43,221 nucleotides of DNA, from NCBI GenBank assembly GCA_947258865.1, contig CAMYKC010000017.1, forward strand, positions 3,324 to 46,544, written 5' to 3'. Below are positions 18,431 through 27,990 of the stretch, in pieces. Below the pieces are notes generated by a model, which was not told where the DNA came from, searched no databases, and saw nothing but the letters and a program-made list of their open reading frames with translations. How positions within the stretch are numbered: the first letter of the stretch is position 1; each line of letters begins with the position of its first letter. Source of the stretch: an uncultured Lysobacterales bacterium (GTDB lineage Bacteria; Pseudomonadota; Gammaproteobacteria; Xanthomonadales; SZUA-36). Position numbers and translations under genes: made by a program.

Positions 18431-18436
18431 GATGGG

Positions 18437-20113
18437 TCAGCCATTAATCATCGGCAGGTCGACACCCCTTTCATTTGCGGTCTCCACGGCGAGGTCATAG
18501 CCCGCGTCGGCATGTCTCATGACACCGGTTCCCGGATCCGCGGTCAGCACACGTTCCAGGCGCCGGTCAGCCATTTCCGTCCCGTCAGCCACGCAGACCA
18601 TTCCGGCGTGCAGTGAATAGCCGATGCCCACGCCTCCGCCATGATGGAAAGAAACCCAGCTGGCCCCGCAGGCCGTGTTCAGAAGGGCGTTGAGGATGGG
18701 CCAGTCCGCAATCGCATCCGAGCCGTCTTTCATCGCCTCGGTTTCCCGGTTCGGGGAAGCGACCGAGCCCGTATCCAGGTGGTCACGGCCGATCACGATA
18801 GGCGCATCGATCTTTCCCGCATTGACCAGCCAGTTGAATTTGAGGCCCGCCTCGGCGCGTTCGCCATATTCAAGCCAGCAAATTCGAGACGGCAGGCCCT
18901 GAAACTGGATTTTTTCCTGCGCTTTGTGTAACCAGCGATGCAACGCCTCCTTTTCAGGAAACAATTCCAGGAGGGCGTCATCCGTTGCCTTGATATCGGC
19001 GGGATTGCCACTGAGGGCAGCCCAGCGGAAGGGCCCGGCACCCTTGCAGAATAGTGGTCGGATATAGGCGGGCACGAATCCCGGGTAGTCAAAGGCTTCG
19101 GCCATGCCGCGGTGATCGGCTACCTGGCCGCGCAGATTATTGCCGTAATCGAAGCACACAGCGCCCTTTTTCTTCAGGTTCAGAATCGCTTGTACGTGGA
19201 CCACCATCGAGTCCAGGACTTCGTTGTCGTATTTCTGCGGATTGGATTGCCTCAGTTCATCGGCTGCCTCCAGCGAATAGCCCGCCGGAATGTAACCATA
19301 GCGGAGATCATGTGCTGAGGTTTGGTCCGTGATTACGTCGGGAACGATACCGCGCCGCTCGAGTTCCGGCATCACATCGGCAATATTGCCCAGGAGTCCC
19401 ACGGAGAGGTCTTCCCCGGCCTTCTCCAGCAGATCAAGCGCTTCATCCAGGCTTTCCGACATGACATCGCAGTAGCCAGTTTCAACCCGTCTTTGAATCC
19501 GCCATGGATCGACTTCGACAGCAAGGCACAGGCCGCCGTTCATCGTCACTGCCAACGGCTGCGCGCCGCCCATTCCGCCGAGTCCAGCCGTTACCACAAG
19601 CTTGCCGGATAACTGGCCGTCGAAATGCTGGTTGGCGCATTCAGCGAAGGTCTCATAGGTTCCCTGAACGATGCCCTGCGAGCCGATGTAGATCCAGGAT
19701 CCGGCCGTCATCTGGCCATACATGGTCAGGCCTTTCTGCTCCAGCTCGCGGAACACGTCCCAGTTACCCCAGCGGGGCACCAGGTTCGAGTTTGCGATGA
19801 GCACGCGAGGCGCTTCTTCGTGGGTTCGGAACACGCCCACTGGTTTTCCGCTTTGCACCAGCATCGTCTCGTCGTTGTCCAGTCTTTTCAGTGTCTGGAC
19901 GATACGTTCAAAACAAGCCCAGTTTCGCGCCGCCTTGCCCGTGCCGCCGTACACGATCAGGTCATCGGGTTTCTCGGCCACCGCCGGATCGAGATTATTC
20001 ATCAACATGCGCATGGCAGCTTCCTGGTGCCATCCACGGCAAGTAAGCGAAGTGCCCGTGGGAGCGTGGATTGGGCCGCTTGACCCGGTCTTGTATTTTT
20101 GCGGATTTACACT
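18437..20113 (-). CDS. hutU: Urocanate hydratase
   Basis: HutU converts urocanate to imidazolonepropionate using tightly bound NAD+. The 558-residue product shows [19 protein letters not shown] (about 26-44) and the NAD-binding [16 protein letters not shown] (about 175-190). [14 protein letters not shown] has Cys413, which by position corresponds to the catalytic Cys410 of the Pseudomonas putida enzyme. I choose the ATG at 20113 (MSVNPQKYK). Starts at 20140 and 20155 are also in frame, but the latter falls in the TATAAT box. hutG or hutF and a hutC regulator are not next to these genes. Confidence 0.96.
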   Translation of the reverse strand, partial: SVNPQKYKTGSSGPIHAPTGTSLTCRGWHQEAAMRMLMNNLDPAVAEKPDDLIVYGGTGKAARNWACFERIVQTLKRLDNDETMLVQSGKPVGVFRTHEEAPRVLIANSNLVPRWGNWDVFRELEQKGLTMYGQMTAGSWIYIGSQGIVQGTYETFAECANQHFDGQLSGKLVVTAGLGGMGGAQPLAVTMNGGLCLAVEVDPWRIQRRVETGYCDVMSESLDEALDLLEKAGEDLSVGLLGNIADVMPELERRGIVPDVITDQTSAHDLRYGYIPAGYSLEAADELRQSNPQKYDNEVLDSMVVHVQAILNLKKKGAVCFDYGNNLRGQVADHRGMAEAFDYPGFVPAYIRPLFCKGAGPFRWAALSGNPADIKATDDALLELFPEKEALHRWLHKAQEKIQFQGLPSRICWLEYGERAEAGLKFNWLVNAGKIDAPIVIGRDHLDTGSVASPNRETEAMKDGSDAIADWPILNALLNTACGASWVSFHHGGGVGIGYSLHAGMVCVADGTEMADRRLERVLTADPGTGVMRHADAGYDLAVETANERGVDLPMING

Positions 20114-20154
20114 CATTATCTTGCCCTTGGAGTCCGTCATTGGCAGGACATTCA

Positions 20155-20186
20155 ATTATAAAGGAACCCGGCTTCGTCAGCCGGGT
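20155..20186 (-). promoter_or_regulatory. Putative hutU promoter with overlapping inverted repeat
   Basis: On the - strand a perfect TATAAT lies at 20160-20155, which would start transcription near 20148, about 35 bases before the chosen hutU ATG. Directly upstream is the inverted repeat ACCCGGC (20166-20172) / GCCGGGT (20180-20186) with a 7-base spacer. It covers the expected -35 position, which is itself a poor match. It could be an operator for a hut regulator or simply a hairpin in the divergent hutU/dsbB spacer. On the + strand it is followed by CTTTATT, a weak terminator look-alike. Confidence 0.45.
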
Positions 20187-20244
20187 CTTTATTCTGTGGG
20201 CCGGTGTGGCGGATACCGGCATTAAATCAGGAGAATATCCAACC

Positions 20245-20751
20245 GTGGCCGTATTGTTTCGACCGAGAATCTGGTTCCTTTTTATCGCGCTGGCCTGCGC
20301 CGGAATGCTGTCCTTTGCGCTGTATGTCCAGCACGTCGATTTTGTGGACCCATGCCCGCTATGCGTTTTTCAGCGCATGGCCTACCTGTGGATCGGAGCA
20401 GTCGCCCTCCTGGCATCTATTCACAACCCGGGTCCGGCAGGCAAATGGGTTTACGGCGGACTGCTTAGCCTGGGCGGCATCATGGGTATGTCAATTGCGG
20501 GCCGGCACCTGTGGTTACAGAGCCTTCCCGCCGATCAGGTGCCGGACTGCGGCATGGGCTTGAATTACATGCTGGAAACGATGCCGTTCACCCAGGTGCT
20601 TTCAGAAGTTTTTTACGGGTCCGGGGAGTGTGCCGAAGTCTACTGGACTTTCCTTGGCCTCAGCATGCCGGGTTGGACCTTCTTCTGGTATACCGTATTC
20701 ACTATGGGTACCATCTTGGTTTTGACCATGTCGAACAAGGCAAAGGCTTGA
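20245..20751 (+). CDS. dsbB: Disulfide bond formation protein B
   Basis: DsbB is the inner-membrane quinone-dependent oxidase that re-oxidises periplasmic DsbA. I start at the GTG at 20245 because AGGAGAA is correctly spaced upstream, giving the usual 168 residues. A longer frame back to 20071 would overlap hutU and its promoter. Four membrane segments are evident. The first redox pair is in DPCPLCVFQR, and the second pair is PDCGMG with GSGECAE. A class II DAHP synthase gene follows after 7 bases. Confidence 0.95.
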   Translation: MAVLFRPRIWFLFIALACAGMLSFALYVQHVDFVDPCPLCVFQRMAYLWIGAVALLASIHNPGPAGKWVYGGLLSLGGIMGMSIAGRHLWLQSLPADQVPDCGMGLNYMLETMPFTQVLSEVFYGSGECAEVYWTFLGLSMPGWTFFWYTVFTMGTILVLTMSNKAKA

Positions 20752-20758
20752 TATAGAA

Positions 20759-22156
20759 ATGAATGTGCCCGTTCCTACTGGCCAGGTAAGTCCACTTCAC
20801 GAAGTCAATCCGGCAAAAGACTGGACCCCAAAATCGTGGCAGAAATTTCCCGCGCTCCAGCAAGCGAATTATCCGGACCAGGAAGCTTTGTCTGCTGCCC
20901 TGGAAAAACTGGGCGAATTACCCCCGCTGGTGACTTCCTGGGAAATTCTCGCGCTGCGTGAGCAGATTGCCGAGGCCCAAAACGGCAAGCGTTTCGTGCT
21001 GCAGGGCGGGGACTGTGCGGAAAGCTTCGATGAAGTGTGCTCGCCCCTCATCACAAACCGGTTGAAGGTCCTGCTGCAGATGAGTCTCGCGCTGATTCAT
21101 GGCCTGCAAATGCCGGTTGTGAGAATTGGGCGGTTTGCCGGCCAGTACGCCAAGCCACGGTCATCCGATATGGAAACCAGGAATGGAGTGACATTGCCCA
21201 GCTACCGCGGCGACCTCGTTAACTCGGTCGAATTCACGGAAAAAACACGCATACCGGATCCGGAACGCCTGCTCCAGGCGCATGCCTACTCAGCAATGAC
21301 GATGAATTTCGTCCGTTCCCTGGTCGATGGAGGTTTTGCGGATGTCCACCACACCGAATACTGGGACCTCAGCTGGCTGGAGCATTCGCCACTGGCCGAC
21401 GAGTTTCACAAGCTGACGGAAAGCCTTGGCAAGTCGTTGCGTTTCATGGAGACCATCACCGGACGTGACGTAGGCAGTTTACGACGTGTCGATTTCTTCA
21501 CGTCTCATGAAGCGCTGCATCTGCCTTACGAGCAAGCGCAAACCCGGCAAGTTCCACGCCAATGGGGTTGGTTCAACCTCGGCACGCATTTCCCCTGGAT
21601 TGGAATGCGCACTGCGGACCTCGATGGCGCCCATGTAGAGTATTTCCGCGGCATCAGGAATCCGATCGGCATCAAGGTGGGCCCCGGCATCAGTCGTGAC
21701 TGGCTGGCCGGCCTGCTGGAAAAACTCAATCCCGGCCGTGAACCCGGACGTATTGTCCTGATCCACCGGATGGGAGAAGCCAACATAGAGGACAAGCTTC
21801 CGGGACTTATCAATGCCGTGCACGATACAGGCAGCCCGGTGCTCTGGATTTCGGACCCGATGCATGGCAACACCGAATCAACCGGGGATGGCATCAAGAC
21901 CCGCCGCTTCCGCAAAATCATGCGTGAAATGGAGCTGGCGTTCGATGTTCACCGGGCCCATGATTCGAGGCTGGGCGGGGTTCACCTGGAACTGACGGGT
22001 GAAAACGTGACGGAATGCACCGGCGGCGCCAGGGATCTCTCCGATGAAGATCTGAAGAGAGATTACAAGTCGACGGTGGATCCGCGGTTGAACTATGAGC
22101 AGTCTCTCGAAATGGCCATGTTGATCGTCCAAAAGCACGCCCGGAATGCCAGTTGA
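20759..22156 (+). CDS. 3-deoxy-7-phosphoheptulonate synthase, class II
   Basis: This enzyme condenses phosphoenolpyruvate and erythrose 4-phosphate in the first step of the shikimate pathway. The 465-residue product belongs to the class II (plant/Mycobacterium-type) family. Motifs are KRFVLQGGDCAESFDE (about 77-92), VVRIGRFAGQYAKPRS (about 119-134), HHTEYWDLSWLEHSP, and late GNTESTGDGIKTR and GGVHLELTGENVTEC. Length is typical. The class I AroF/G/H enzymes of enteric bacteria are unrelated in sequence. It follows dsbB closely, and its end overlaps the next gene by 11 bases. The ribosome binding site is weak, so coupling to dsbB is plausible. Confidence 0.95.
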   Translation: MNVPVPTGQVSPLHEVNPAKDWTPKSWQKFPALQQANYPDQEALSAALEKLGELPPLVTSWEILALREQIAEAQNGKRFVLQGGDCAESFDEVCSPLITNRLKVLLQMSLALIHGLQMPVVRIGRFAGQYAKPRSSDMETRNGVTLPSYRGDLVNSVEFTEKTRIPDPERLLQAHAYSAMTMNFVRSLVDGGFADVHHTEYWDLSWLEHSPLADEFHKLTESLGKSLRFMETITGRDVGSLRRVDFFTSHEALHLPYEQAQTRQVPRQWGWFNLGTHFPWIGMRTADLDGAHVEYFRGIRNPIGIKVGPGISRDWLAGLLEKLNPGREPGRIVLIHRMGEANIEDKLPGLINAVHDTGSPVLWISDPMHGNTESTGDGIKTRRFRKIMREMELAFDVHRAHDSRLGGVHLELTGENVTECTGGARDLSDEDLKRDYKSTVDPRLNYEQSLEMAMLIVQKHARNAS

Positions 22157-23966
22157 TTATCGACGAGAACGAAGGTTGCATAACCTGAAGAAAAAGGCGG
22201 GCGCCTGCTGGGGTATGGTCATTTGCTGGTTTCTCATTATCGCCACGATGATGGTTCCGGCGATTGGCGCAGCTGACGAGCAGGTGGTGCGGCACAACCT
22301 GAGCTTTCCTCAGAAACACAACCAATATGTGCATGTAAGTTCCAGTTTTCCGGTCAATGCCGGTCGTATGGAACTGACCATGCCATCCTGGACGCCGGGA
22401 TCCTACCTGATAAGGGATTTTGCGGCGCATGTTGAAGATATCAGCGTGACGGATGACGCCGGCCGGCGACTGCCATTGAACGTGAGTACGAGCTGGATCG
22501 ATTCCAATACCGCCCTGCTCAACGGCGCCAGCATTTTTCTGTTCAGCCAGGACACCCGGGAATTTCCGCAGGAAATCACGGTACGATTGCCGGCCGGCTG
22601 GTCCAGTGTCCACACTTCATTGGACCCGACTTCCGCAAAACACGTTTTCCTGGCCGGTGATTACGATGAACTGGTCGATAGCCCGATCGTTGCCGGCAAC
22701 TTTATCGATTACGATTTCGAGGTTGACGGCCATCCGTATGCCCTGGTGCTTTCAGGGAAAAACAAGCTGTGGGATGGTGTGCAATCGAGAGATGACGTTG
22801 CCCGGATCGTCAAGGCTCATCTGGACTTCTGGGGCGTCAGTCCCTTTGACAAGAAATACCTCTTCATCAACATGTTCATGGGCCCCTGGGGCGGCCTTGA
22901 ACACGACCACAGCACGGTGATGATGAGCAGCCGCTGGCAGATGCGGGAAAGGCAGGATTACATAAAGTGGATGGGGCTGGTTTCGCACGAGTTTTTCCAC
23001 GCCTGGAATGTCCGCCGGATGCGTCCTGAGATTCTTGTCGAATACGATTACGACCAGGAAAGATATACCCGCGAACTCTGGCTCGCCGAGGGCCTGTCCA
23101 GTTATTACGACGATCTGCTCCTGTTCCGGTCAGGATTGATAGACGTCAATGATTATTTCGCTCTGCTGGCCATGGAGATTCGGAATTACGAGACCATGCC
23201 GGGGCGGGAGATCCGTTCGGCTGAGCTCGCCTCTTTCGACACCTGGATCAAGCAATACAAACCGGATGAAAACAGCATAAACAGTACGGTTTCCTACTAC
23301 CGCAAGGGTGCGCTGATCGGACTTGTCACCGACATGGCGATACGGAGGGAAACCGATAACCGGGCCAGCCTCGATAACGTGATGCGGCAGATGTATGCCC
23401 GCTATGGGCCGGAGGCCACCGTCAGGCCGGGTTATCCTCCTGGCGCCTTCGAGGACATGGTTGAATCGATAGCCGGCACCGGCGTCAGAAAAATTGTCGA
23501 GGACATGCTCCGGACAACCAACGATCTGGCCGTGGATGAAGCGCTCGCATGGTATGGCCTGAAGCTCAACCGGGACCTGGCTCGAACGTCTGCGGAAAAT
23601 AACGGGGCTCTGACCCCGACAGGCTTTGGCGTCAGTTGGGATACTTCCGGCCCTCTCCTTCTGATCGACCAGGTGATCAGGGGTAATTCAGGAGCGGAAG
23701 CCGGCCTGCTTCCCGGTGATGAACTCTTGGCGATCGATGGGTTCCGCGTGACTACCGAAGACTATGTGTCCCGTGTTCAGCGGCTGCGGCCGGACGAACA
23801 GGTCGTGTTGACCCTGGCCCGTCACGGCGAGTTAATCGAAATATCCGTGCGCGTCCAGTACGAAGTCCCGGAGTCGTATGCCATTTTTCCCAGCGAAAAA
23901 ATAACCAGGCGCAACAAAAGCCGCCTGGAGGCATGGCTTGGACGGGAACTGCTGTTTTCCCGGTAG
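22146..23966 (+). CDS. M61-family metallopeptidase (glycyl aminopeptidase type) with PDZ domain
   Basis: The 606-residue product has a basic N terminus followed by a hydrophobic signal segment (about residues 24-42). The zinc motif HEFFH is at 281-285 in SHEFFHAWNVRRMRPE, with the third ligand Glu315 in WLAEGLSSYY. A PDZ domain covers about residues 495-570. Substrate preference (N-terminal Gly or Ala in characterised members) is inferred from the family. The start overlaps the DAHP synthase end by 11 bases; the n-region is rather long and a later start is possible. In the N-terminal domain the passage from GRRLPLN to VSTSWIDSN seems about 30 residues shorter than I expect for the family. This could be an in-frame deletion. 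Confidence 0.85.
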   Translation: MPVDYRRERRLHNLKKKAGACWGMVICWFLIIATMMVPAIGAADEQVVRHNLSFPQKHNQYVHVSSSFPVNAGRMELTMPSWTPGSYLIRDFAAHVEDISVTDDAGRRLPLNVSTSWIDSNTALLNGASIFLFSQDTREFPQEITVRLPAGWSSVHTSLDPTSAKHVFLAGDYDELVDSPIVAGNFIDYDFEVDGHPYALVLSGKNKLWDGVQSRDDVARIVKAHLDFWGVSPFDKKYLFINMFMGPWGGLEHDHSTVMMSSRWQMRERQDYIKWMGLVSHEFFHAWNVRRMRPEILVEYDYDQERYTRELWLAEGLSSYYDDLLLFRSGLIDVNDYFALLAMEIRNYETMPGREIRSAELASFDTWIKQYKPDENSINSTVSYYRKGALIGLVTDMAIRRETDNRASLDNVMRQMYARYGPEATVRPGYPPGAFEDMVESIAGTGVRKIVEDMLRTTNDLAVDEALAWYGLKLNRDLARTSAENNGALTPTGFGVSWDTSGPLLLIDQVIRGNSGAEAGLLPGDELLAIDGFRVTTEDYVSRVQRLRPDEQVVLTLARHGELIEISVRVQYEVPESYAIFPSEKITRRNKSRLEAWLGRELLFSR

Positions 23967-24031
23967 TCGGGAGCCGGCAAGTTCGAGTTCACATAGTCCG
24001 GGCTGCTGAAGTGCCTCTGCTGGAGATAGAA

Positions 24032-24931
24032 ATGACAACTCGACGCAATTTCCTGAACGACCTGGGCGTATTGGCTTCAGTTATGGCTACTCCCGCTTTA
24101 TGGCCGGCCCTTGCCCTCGCACAGGAGAAGTTGCCGCGACGTGGCATTCCAGGAACCAACGACAGCCTGCCTGTTATCGGTCTGGGGAATTCCAACGCTT
24201 TTCGCCAGGGCGACGTGCCCGCGTCAACGGCCCTGATTAAGCTCTTCCATGAGCGCGGAGGCGCATACATTGATTGCATGGGCTCCAGCCGGTTTATCGT
24301 CTCCGAGGCAGCCAGCAAACTCAACATCGGTAACGAGCTGTTCCTCGGCACCTATTTCATGAATGATGAAGAAGATGTGATGCGGGAAAACATTCAGCGC
24401 TTGCTGGAGATCACCGGTAAGAAGCGACTCGACCTGGTGCAGGCGTATCCCGAATTTGCGGTGTCCAACTGGCAGATGTTCCGGAGGTGGAAAGACGATG
24501 GACTCACGAGGTACATCGGCATTGCTCGTCACCGCAGTAGCTATTACGAAACCATGCTGAAGCTGATGGAGACTGGTACCGTCGACTTTCTGCAAGTGAA
24601 CTACTCGCCATTGGAAACCGAGGCAGATCAACAGATTTTGCCGATGGCGATGGACAAGGGGGTAGCCGTGACCATCAACCGGCCGTTCATTAATGGCGAT
24701 TATTTTTCCCGCGTCCGCGGACACGAACTACCGGATTGGGCGGCGGACTTTGACTGCGGGAGTTGGGCGCAATTCTCTTTGAAGTTCATTCTCTCGCATC
24801 CGGCAGTCAATTGTGTGCTCACGGAAACCGCAAACCCTGATCACGCGCTCGATAACATTGGGGCAGGGTTCGGACGTTTGCCGGATGAAGATACCCGGCA
24901 GCGGATTGTGAAGCATTTGCAAAGTCTATGA
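24032..24931 (+). CDS. Tat-exported aldo/keto-reductase-like protein, catalytic residues not conserved
   Basis: The 299-residue product starts MTTRRNFLNDLG and has a twin-arginine signal peptide (RRNFL, then a hydrophobic stretch to about residue 30). The mature part has the aldo/keto-reductase barrel outline: VIGLGNSNAF, GGAYIDCMG, KRLDLVQAY, WKDDGLTRYIGIARH. Asp81 matches the catalytic Asp. The expected Tyr region reads CMGSSRFIVSE, the Lys position appears to be Tyr108 (GTYFM), and the His position is Tyr139 (VQAY). It may bind a ligand without classical reductase activity. I start at 24032 because an upstream in-frame ATG at 23933 lies inside the M61 gene and would bury the Tat motif. Confidence 0.8.
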   Translation: MTTRRNFLNDLGVLASVMATPALWPALALAQEKLPRRGIPGTNDSLPVIGLGNSNAFRQGDVPASTALIKLFHERGGAYIDCMGSSRFIVSEAASKLNIGNELFLGTYFMNDEEDVMRENIQRLLEITGKKRLDLVQAYPEFAVSNWQMFRRWKDDGLTRYIGIARHRSSYYETMLKLMETGTVDFLQVNYSPLETEADQQILPMAMDKGVAVTINRPFINGDYFSRVRGHELPDWAADFDCGSWAQFSLKFILSHPAVNCVLTETANPDHALDNIGAGFGRLPDEDTRQRIVKHLQSL

Positions 24932-24955
24932 GGAAAGGTACCGATTGAGGACAGG

Positions 24956-26791
24956 TTATTCCTCGTCCTTTTTCCTGCCGGCGCGCTTGCGCTCGTGCTC
25001 GAGAAGGTGTGTCTTGCGGATGCGGATGGCCCCGGGCGTTACTTCCACCAGTTCGTCGTCTTCAATGAACTCCAGCGCCTGTTCCAGGGTCAGTTTCATC
25101 GGTGCGGCGAGTTGGACGGCATCGTCTTTCAATACGGTCCGGATATTTGTCAGCTGCTTGGCTTTGAGTGGATTGACCGTGAGATCATTCGAACGGCTGT
25201 GCAGGCCGATCACCTGGCCCTGGTAGACATCAACGCCGGGCTCGATGATCATCCGCCCACGATCCTGGAGGTTGAACAGCGCGTAGGCCAGCGCTTTGCC
25301 GGTGCCGTTCGAGATCAGGACGCCGTTGTTTCTCCTGGAGATGTCACCAGCCCGGTAAGGGCCGTAATGATCGAACACGTGAAACATTAGTCCAGTACCT
25401 GCAGTCAGCGTTCGAAACTCCGATTGGAAGCCGATCAGTCCACGCGCCGGTATGAGGTAGTCAAGGCGCACGCGGCCCTTGCCGTCGAGCTGCATGTTCT
25501 GCAGTTCCCCCCTGCGTTCACCGAGCCGTTCCATGACAGCGCCCTGGTAATCAGCCTCGAGGTCTACCACTAGTTGTTCAAAAGGTTCTTCCCGACCATG
25601 TTCGGTTTCATGAAAGATGACCTCGGGCCGGGAGATGGCCAGCTCGTAACCCTCTCGGCGCATGGTCTCGATCAGGATGGACAGATGCAGTTCTCCACGG
25701 CCGGATACCTCGAATCGTTCCGGGTTCTCCGTGTCTTCCACCCGCAGCGCCACGTTGTGGCTGGCCTCGCGCATCAACCGCTCGCGCAGCTGGCGGCTCG
25801 TCAGGTATTTACCTTCCTGCCCCGCAAAAGGCGAATTATTGACGCGGAAGGTCATGCTGATCGTCGGTTCGTCAACGGTCAGGGCGGGCAGGGCATCGGG
25901 TGCGTTACGGTCGCACAGTGTGTCGGAAATCTGAAGGTTTTCCACACCGGTCACCGCGATGATGTCGCCAGCCCGGGCGGAGGCCACCTCAACACGTTTG
26001 AGGCCATGAAAGCCCAGAATCTGCAGGATTTTCGCATTGCGTTGCCGGCCGTCACAATCGATCACGCAGATCTGCTGATTGGGTTTGATAATGCCCCGCT
26101 GCACCCGTCCGATTCCGATAACGCCTACGTAGGAGCTGTAATCGAGAGAAGAAACGCGCATCTGGAAAGGCCCTTCGACATTCACCGGCGGCGGAGCCAC
26201 ATGCTCGACAATGGTTTCAAAAAGCGGGCGCATGTCACCATCGGTGACATTTTCGTCCAGGCTGGCATAGCCATTGAGCGCCGATGCGTAGACGACGGGG
26301 AAATCCAGTTGCTCGTCACTGGCGCCGAGTTGATCGAAAAGCTCAAAAGTCTGGTCCAGGACCCAGTGGGGGCGCGCTCCATCGCGGTCGATCTTGTTGA
26401 TCACGACGATCGGCTTGAAGCCCATCTCGAATGCTTTCTGGGTCACGAACCGGGTCTGTGGCATCGGACCATCGACGGCATCGACCAGCAACAGCACGGA
26501 GTCGACCATGCTCAGGATACGTTCCACTTCGCCACCGAAATCGGCATGGCCGGGGGTGTCTACGATGTTGATATGATAGGTTTGATCCCCATCGTTCCAG
26601 TTAATCGCCGTGTTCTTGGACAGGATCGTGATGCCGCGCTCCCGCTCCAGTTCGTTGGAGTCCATCACCCGCTCGGGCGTTGCTGCACGATCGCCCAGCG
26701 TGCCCGACTGTTGCAGCAGTTGATCAACCAGTGTTGTCTTGCCATGGTCGACGTGGGCGATGATGGCGATGTTGCGAAGTTTCTCGATCAA
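24956..26791 (-). CDS. typA: Ribosome-associated translational GTPase BipA/TypA
   Basis: BipA is an elongation-factor-like GTPase that assists 50S assembly and stress adaptation. The 611-residue product has G1 AHVDHGKT (12-19), the switch [15 protein letters not shown]3 [12 protein letters not shown] and G4 NKID, then the EF-G-like domains and the BipA-specific C-terminal region. The best start is a TTG at 26791 (reads as [10 protein letters not shown]), with AAAGGA 8 bases upstream. The in-frame extension to 26848 is not like the family. It follows pdxB after 58 bases and converges on the aldo/keto-reductase gene with only 24 bases between. Confidence 0.95.
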   Translation of the reverse strand: MIEKLRNIAIIAHVDHGKTTLVDQLLQQSGTLGDRAATPERVMDSNELERERGITILSKNTAINWNDGDQTYHINIVDTPGHADFGGEVERILSMVDSVLLLVDAVDGPMPQTRFVTQKAFEMGFKPIVVINKIDRDGARPHWVLDQTFELFDQLGASDEQLDFPVVYASALNGYASLDENVTDGDMRPLFETIVEHVAPPPVNVEGPFQMRVSSLDYSSYVGVIGIGRVQRGIIKPNQQICVIDCDGRQRNAKILQILGFHGLKRVEVASARAGDIIAVTGVENLQISDTLCDRNAPDALPALTVDEPTISMTFRVNNSPFAGQEGKYLTSRQLRERLMREASHNVALRVEDTENPERFEVSGRGELHLSILIETMRREGYELAISRPEVIFHETEHGREEPFEQLVVDLEADYQGAVMERLGERRGELQNMQLDGKGRVRLDYLIPARGLIGFQSEFRTLTAGTGLMFHVFDHYGPYRAGDISRRNNGVLISNGTGKALAYALFNLQDRGRMIIEPGVDVYQGQVIGLHSRSNDLTVNPLKAKQLTNIRTVLKDDAVQLAAPMKLTLEQALEFIEDDELVEVTPGAIRIRKTHLLEHERKRAGRKKDEE

Positions 26792-26849
26792 TTTATGGTC
26801 CTTTCCAGCAGGCGCGCGCACGTTACAGGGTTTGATCCCTGAAAGCAAA

Positions 26850-27971
26850 TCAATATGGAGCGTTCACCGAAAATCCAAGCCGGTCAAATAGTTGCGCCTG
26901 TTCAGGATCGGGGCAATGAAGGCTCCAGGCCTGGAAATCACGCCGTGTCGGGTAGTCCCGGCGGAGCCGGTCGAAACCGGCGGCACGATCCTGTTCGGTA
27001 AGCCCTGAGAGCCGACGCATTGCTTCGTCATGACTCCGGACGAAGCAGGCAGCATCAAGTGCTTTTGAAAGCCCGTCTTCGCCCGGCTCGATGGTCAATT
27101 TCGGCCGCTCTCCGCAATCGGGCCGTGCAGGGACGGGTTCAAGTCCTGCCCACCGGCAAAATGCCTCGTAGACAATCCAGGTGCCTTTGCGTTTGCCGTC
27201 ATCGCTGTACCCGGCTACGTGGGGAGTGGCGACGGTGCTGGCTTCGAGCAGGCGATGGTCAATCCTCGGTTCCCCGGGCCAGACATCCAGGGCGGCGTGA
27301 AGCCGGCGGTCCTGGAGTTCCGCGAGCAATGCCGGTCCGCAGATGACATCACCGCGGGCGGTATTGACCAGCAAGGCGCCCTTTGGCATAAGCGCCAGTT
27401 GCGCGGCATCGATAAATCGAAACGTGGGGTAAGGGCCATCCGTGGTGAGGGGAACATGAAAGCAGATAATGTCCCTTTGCAGCGCTTCCTCCAGGTTCAC
27501 CAGCCCCGGTTCACCCCCATCCGCAAGCGGTGGGTCATTGGCAACCACCTCCACGCCAAGCGCCTCCAAGAGCCGCTGAACGCGTGATCCGACATTGCCG
27601 CGCCCGATAATCGCGGCCCGCTGCCTTTTCAATTGACCCCCAGTCCGCAAATTGGCCAGCCAGATCATCGCCAGGGTGTACTGGGCCGCGGAATCGGCAT
27701 TGCAGCCCGGGGCGCTGGCCCAGCATATTCCGTTTTGATCCAGCCAGGCGGTGTCCAGGTGGTCCGTGCCGATACTGGTCGTTCCCACAAAACCCACCCG
27801 GCTGTCTCTCAACAATTGTTCGTCGACTCGGGTTGCGGTTCGGATGATCAGGACGTCGGCATCCAGTACCTGGGCCCGGAAAATTTCTCGTCCATCCATG
27901 AAGTGGAGGTTACCGTGCTGGCCGAAAGTATCTCCGGCACCGCGGATATTCTGGTCAACGACAATTTTCAT
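26850..27971 (-). CDS. pdxB: 4-phosphoerythronate dehydrogenase
   Basis: PdxB oxidises 4-phospho-D-erythronate in the DXP-dependent branch of pyridoxal phosphate synthesis. The 373-residue product begins MKIVVDQNIRGA. It has the D-2-hydroxyacid dehydrogenase pattern: TSIGTDHLD, the nucleotide-binding IIGRGNVGSRVQRLLEALG, the catalytic Arg in NTARGDV, the Glu in WPGEPR, and the His in TPHVAGYS. The C-terminal dimerisation extension specific to PdxB is present. The start at 27971 fits the E. coli length (378). A longer frame would overlap ggt, whose stop is 19 bases upstream. Confidence 0.95.
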   Translation of the reverse strand: MKIVVDQNIRGAGDTFGQHGNLHFMDGREIFRAQVLDADVLIIRTATRVDEQLLRDSRVGFVGTTSIGTDHLDTAWLDQNGICWASAPGCNADSAAQYTLAMIWLANLRTGGQLKRQRAAIIGRGNVGSRVQRLLEALGVEVVANDPPLADGGEPGLVNLEEALQRDIICFHVPLTTDGPYPTFRFIDAAQLALMPKGALLVNTARGDVICGPALLAELQDRRLHAALDVWPGEPRIDHRLLEASTVATPHVAGYSDDGKRKGTWIVYEAFCRWAGLEPVPARPDCGERPKLTIEPGEDGLSKALDAACFVRSHDEAMRRLSGLTEQDRAAGFDRLRRDYPTRRDFQAWSLHCPDPEQAQLFDRLGFSVNAPY

Positions 27972-27990
27972 TGGAACGAATTCAGCGGGG

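Noticed and set aside
20071-20244. Extended N terminus for dsbB
   Set aside because: It would overlap hutU and its promoter and add 58 residues unlike DsbB. The GTG at 20245 has a well-placed AGGAGAA.
25574-26842. Long + strand open frame (422 codons) opposite typA
   Set aside because: It is the mirror of a strongly conserved GTPase gene in GC-rich DNA, has no recognisable domain and no ribosome binding site.
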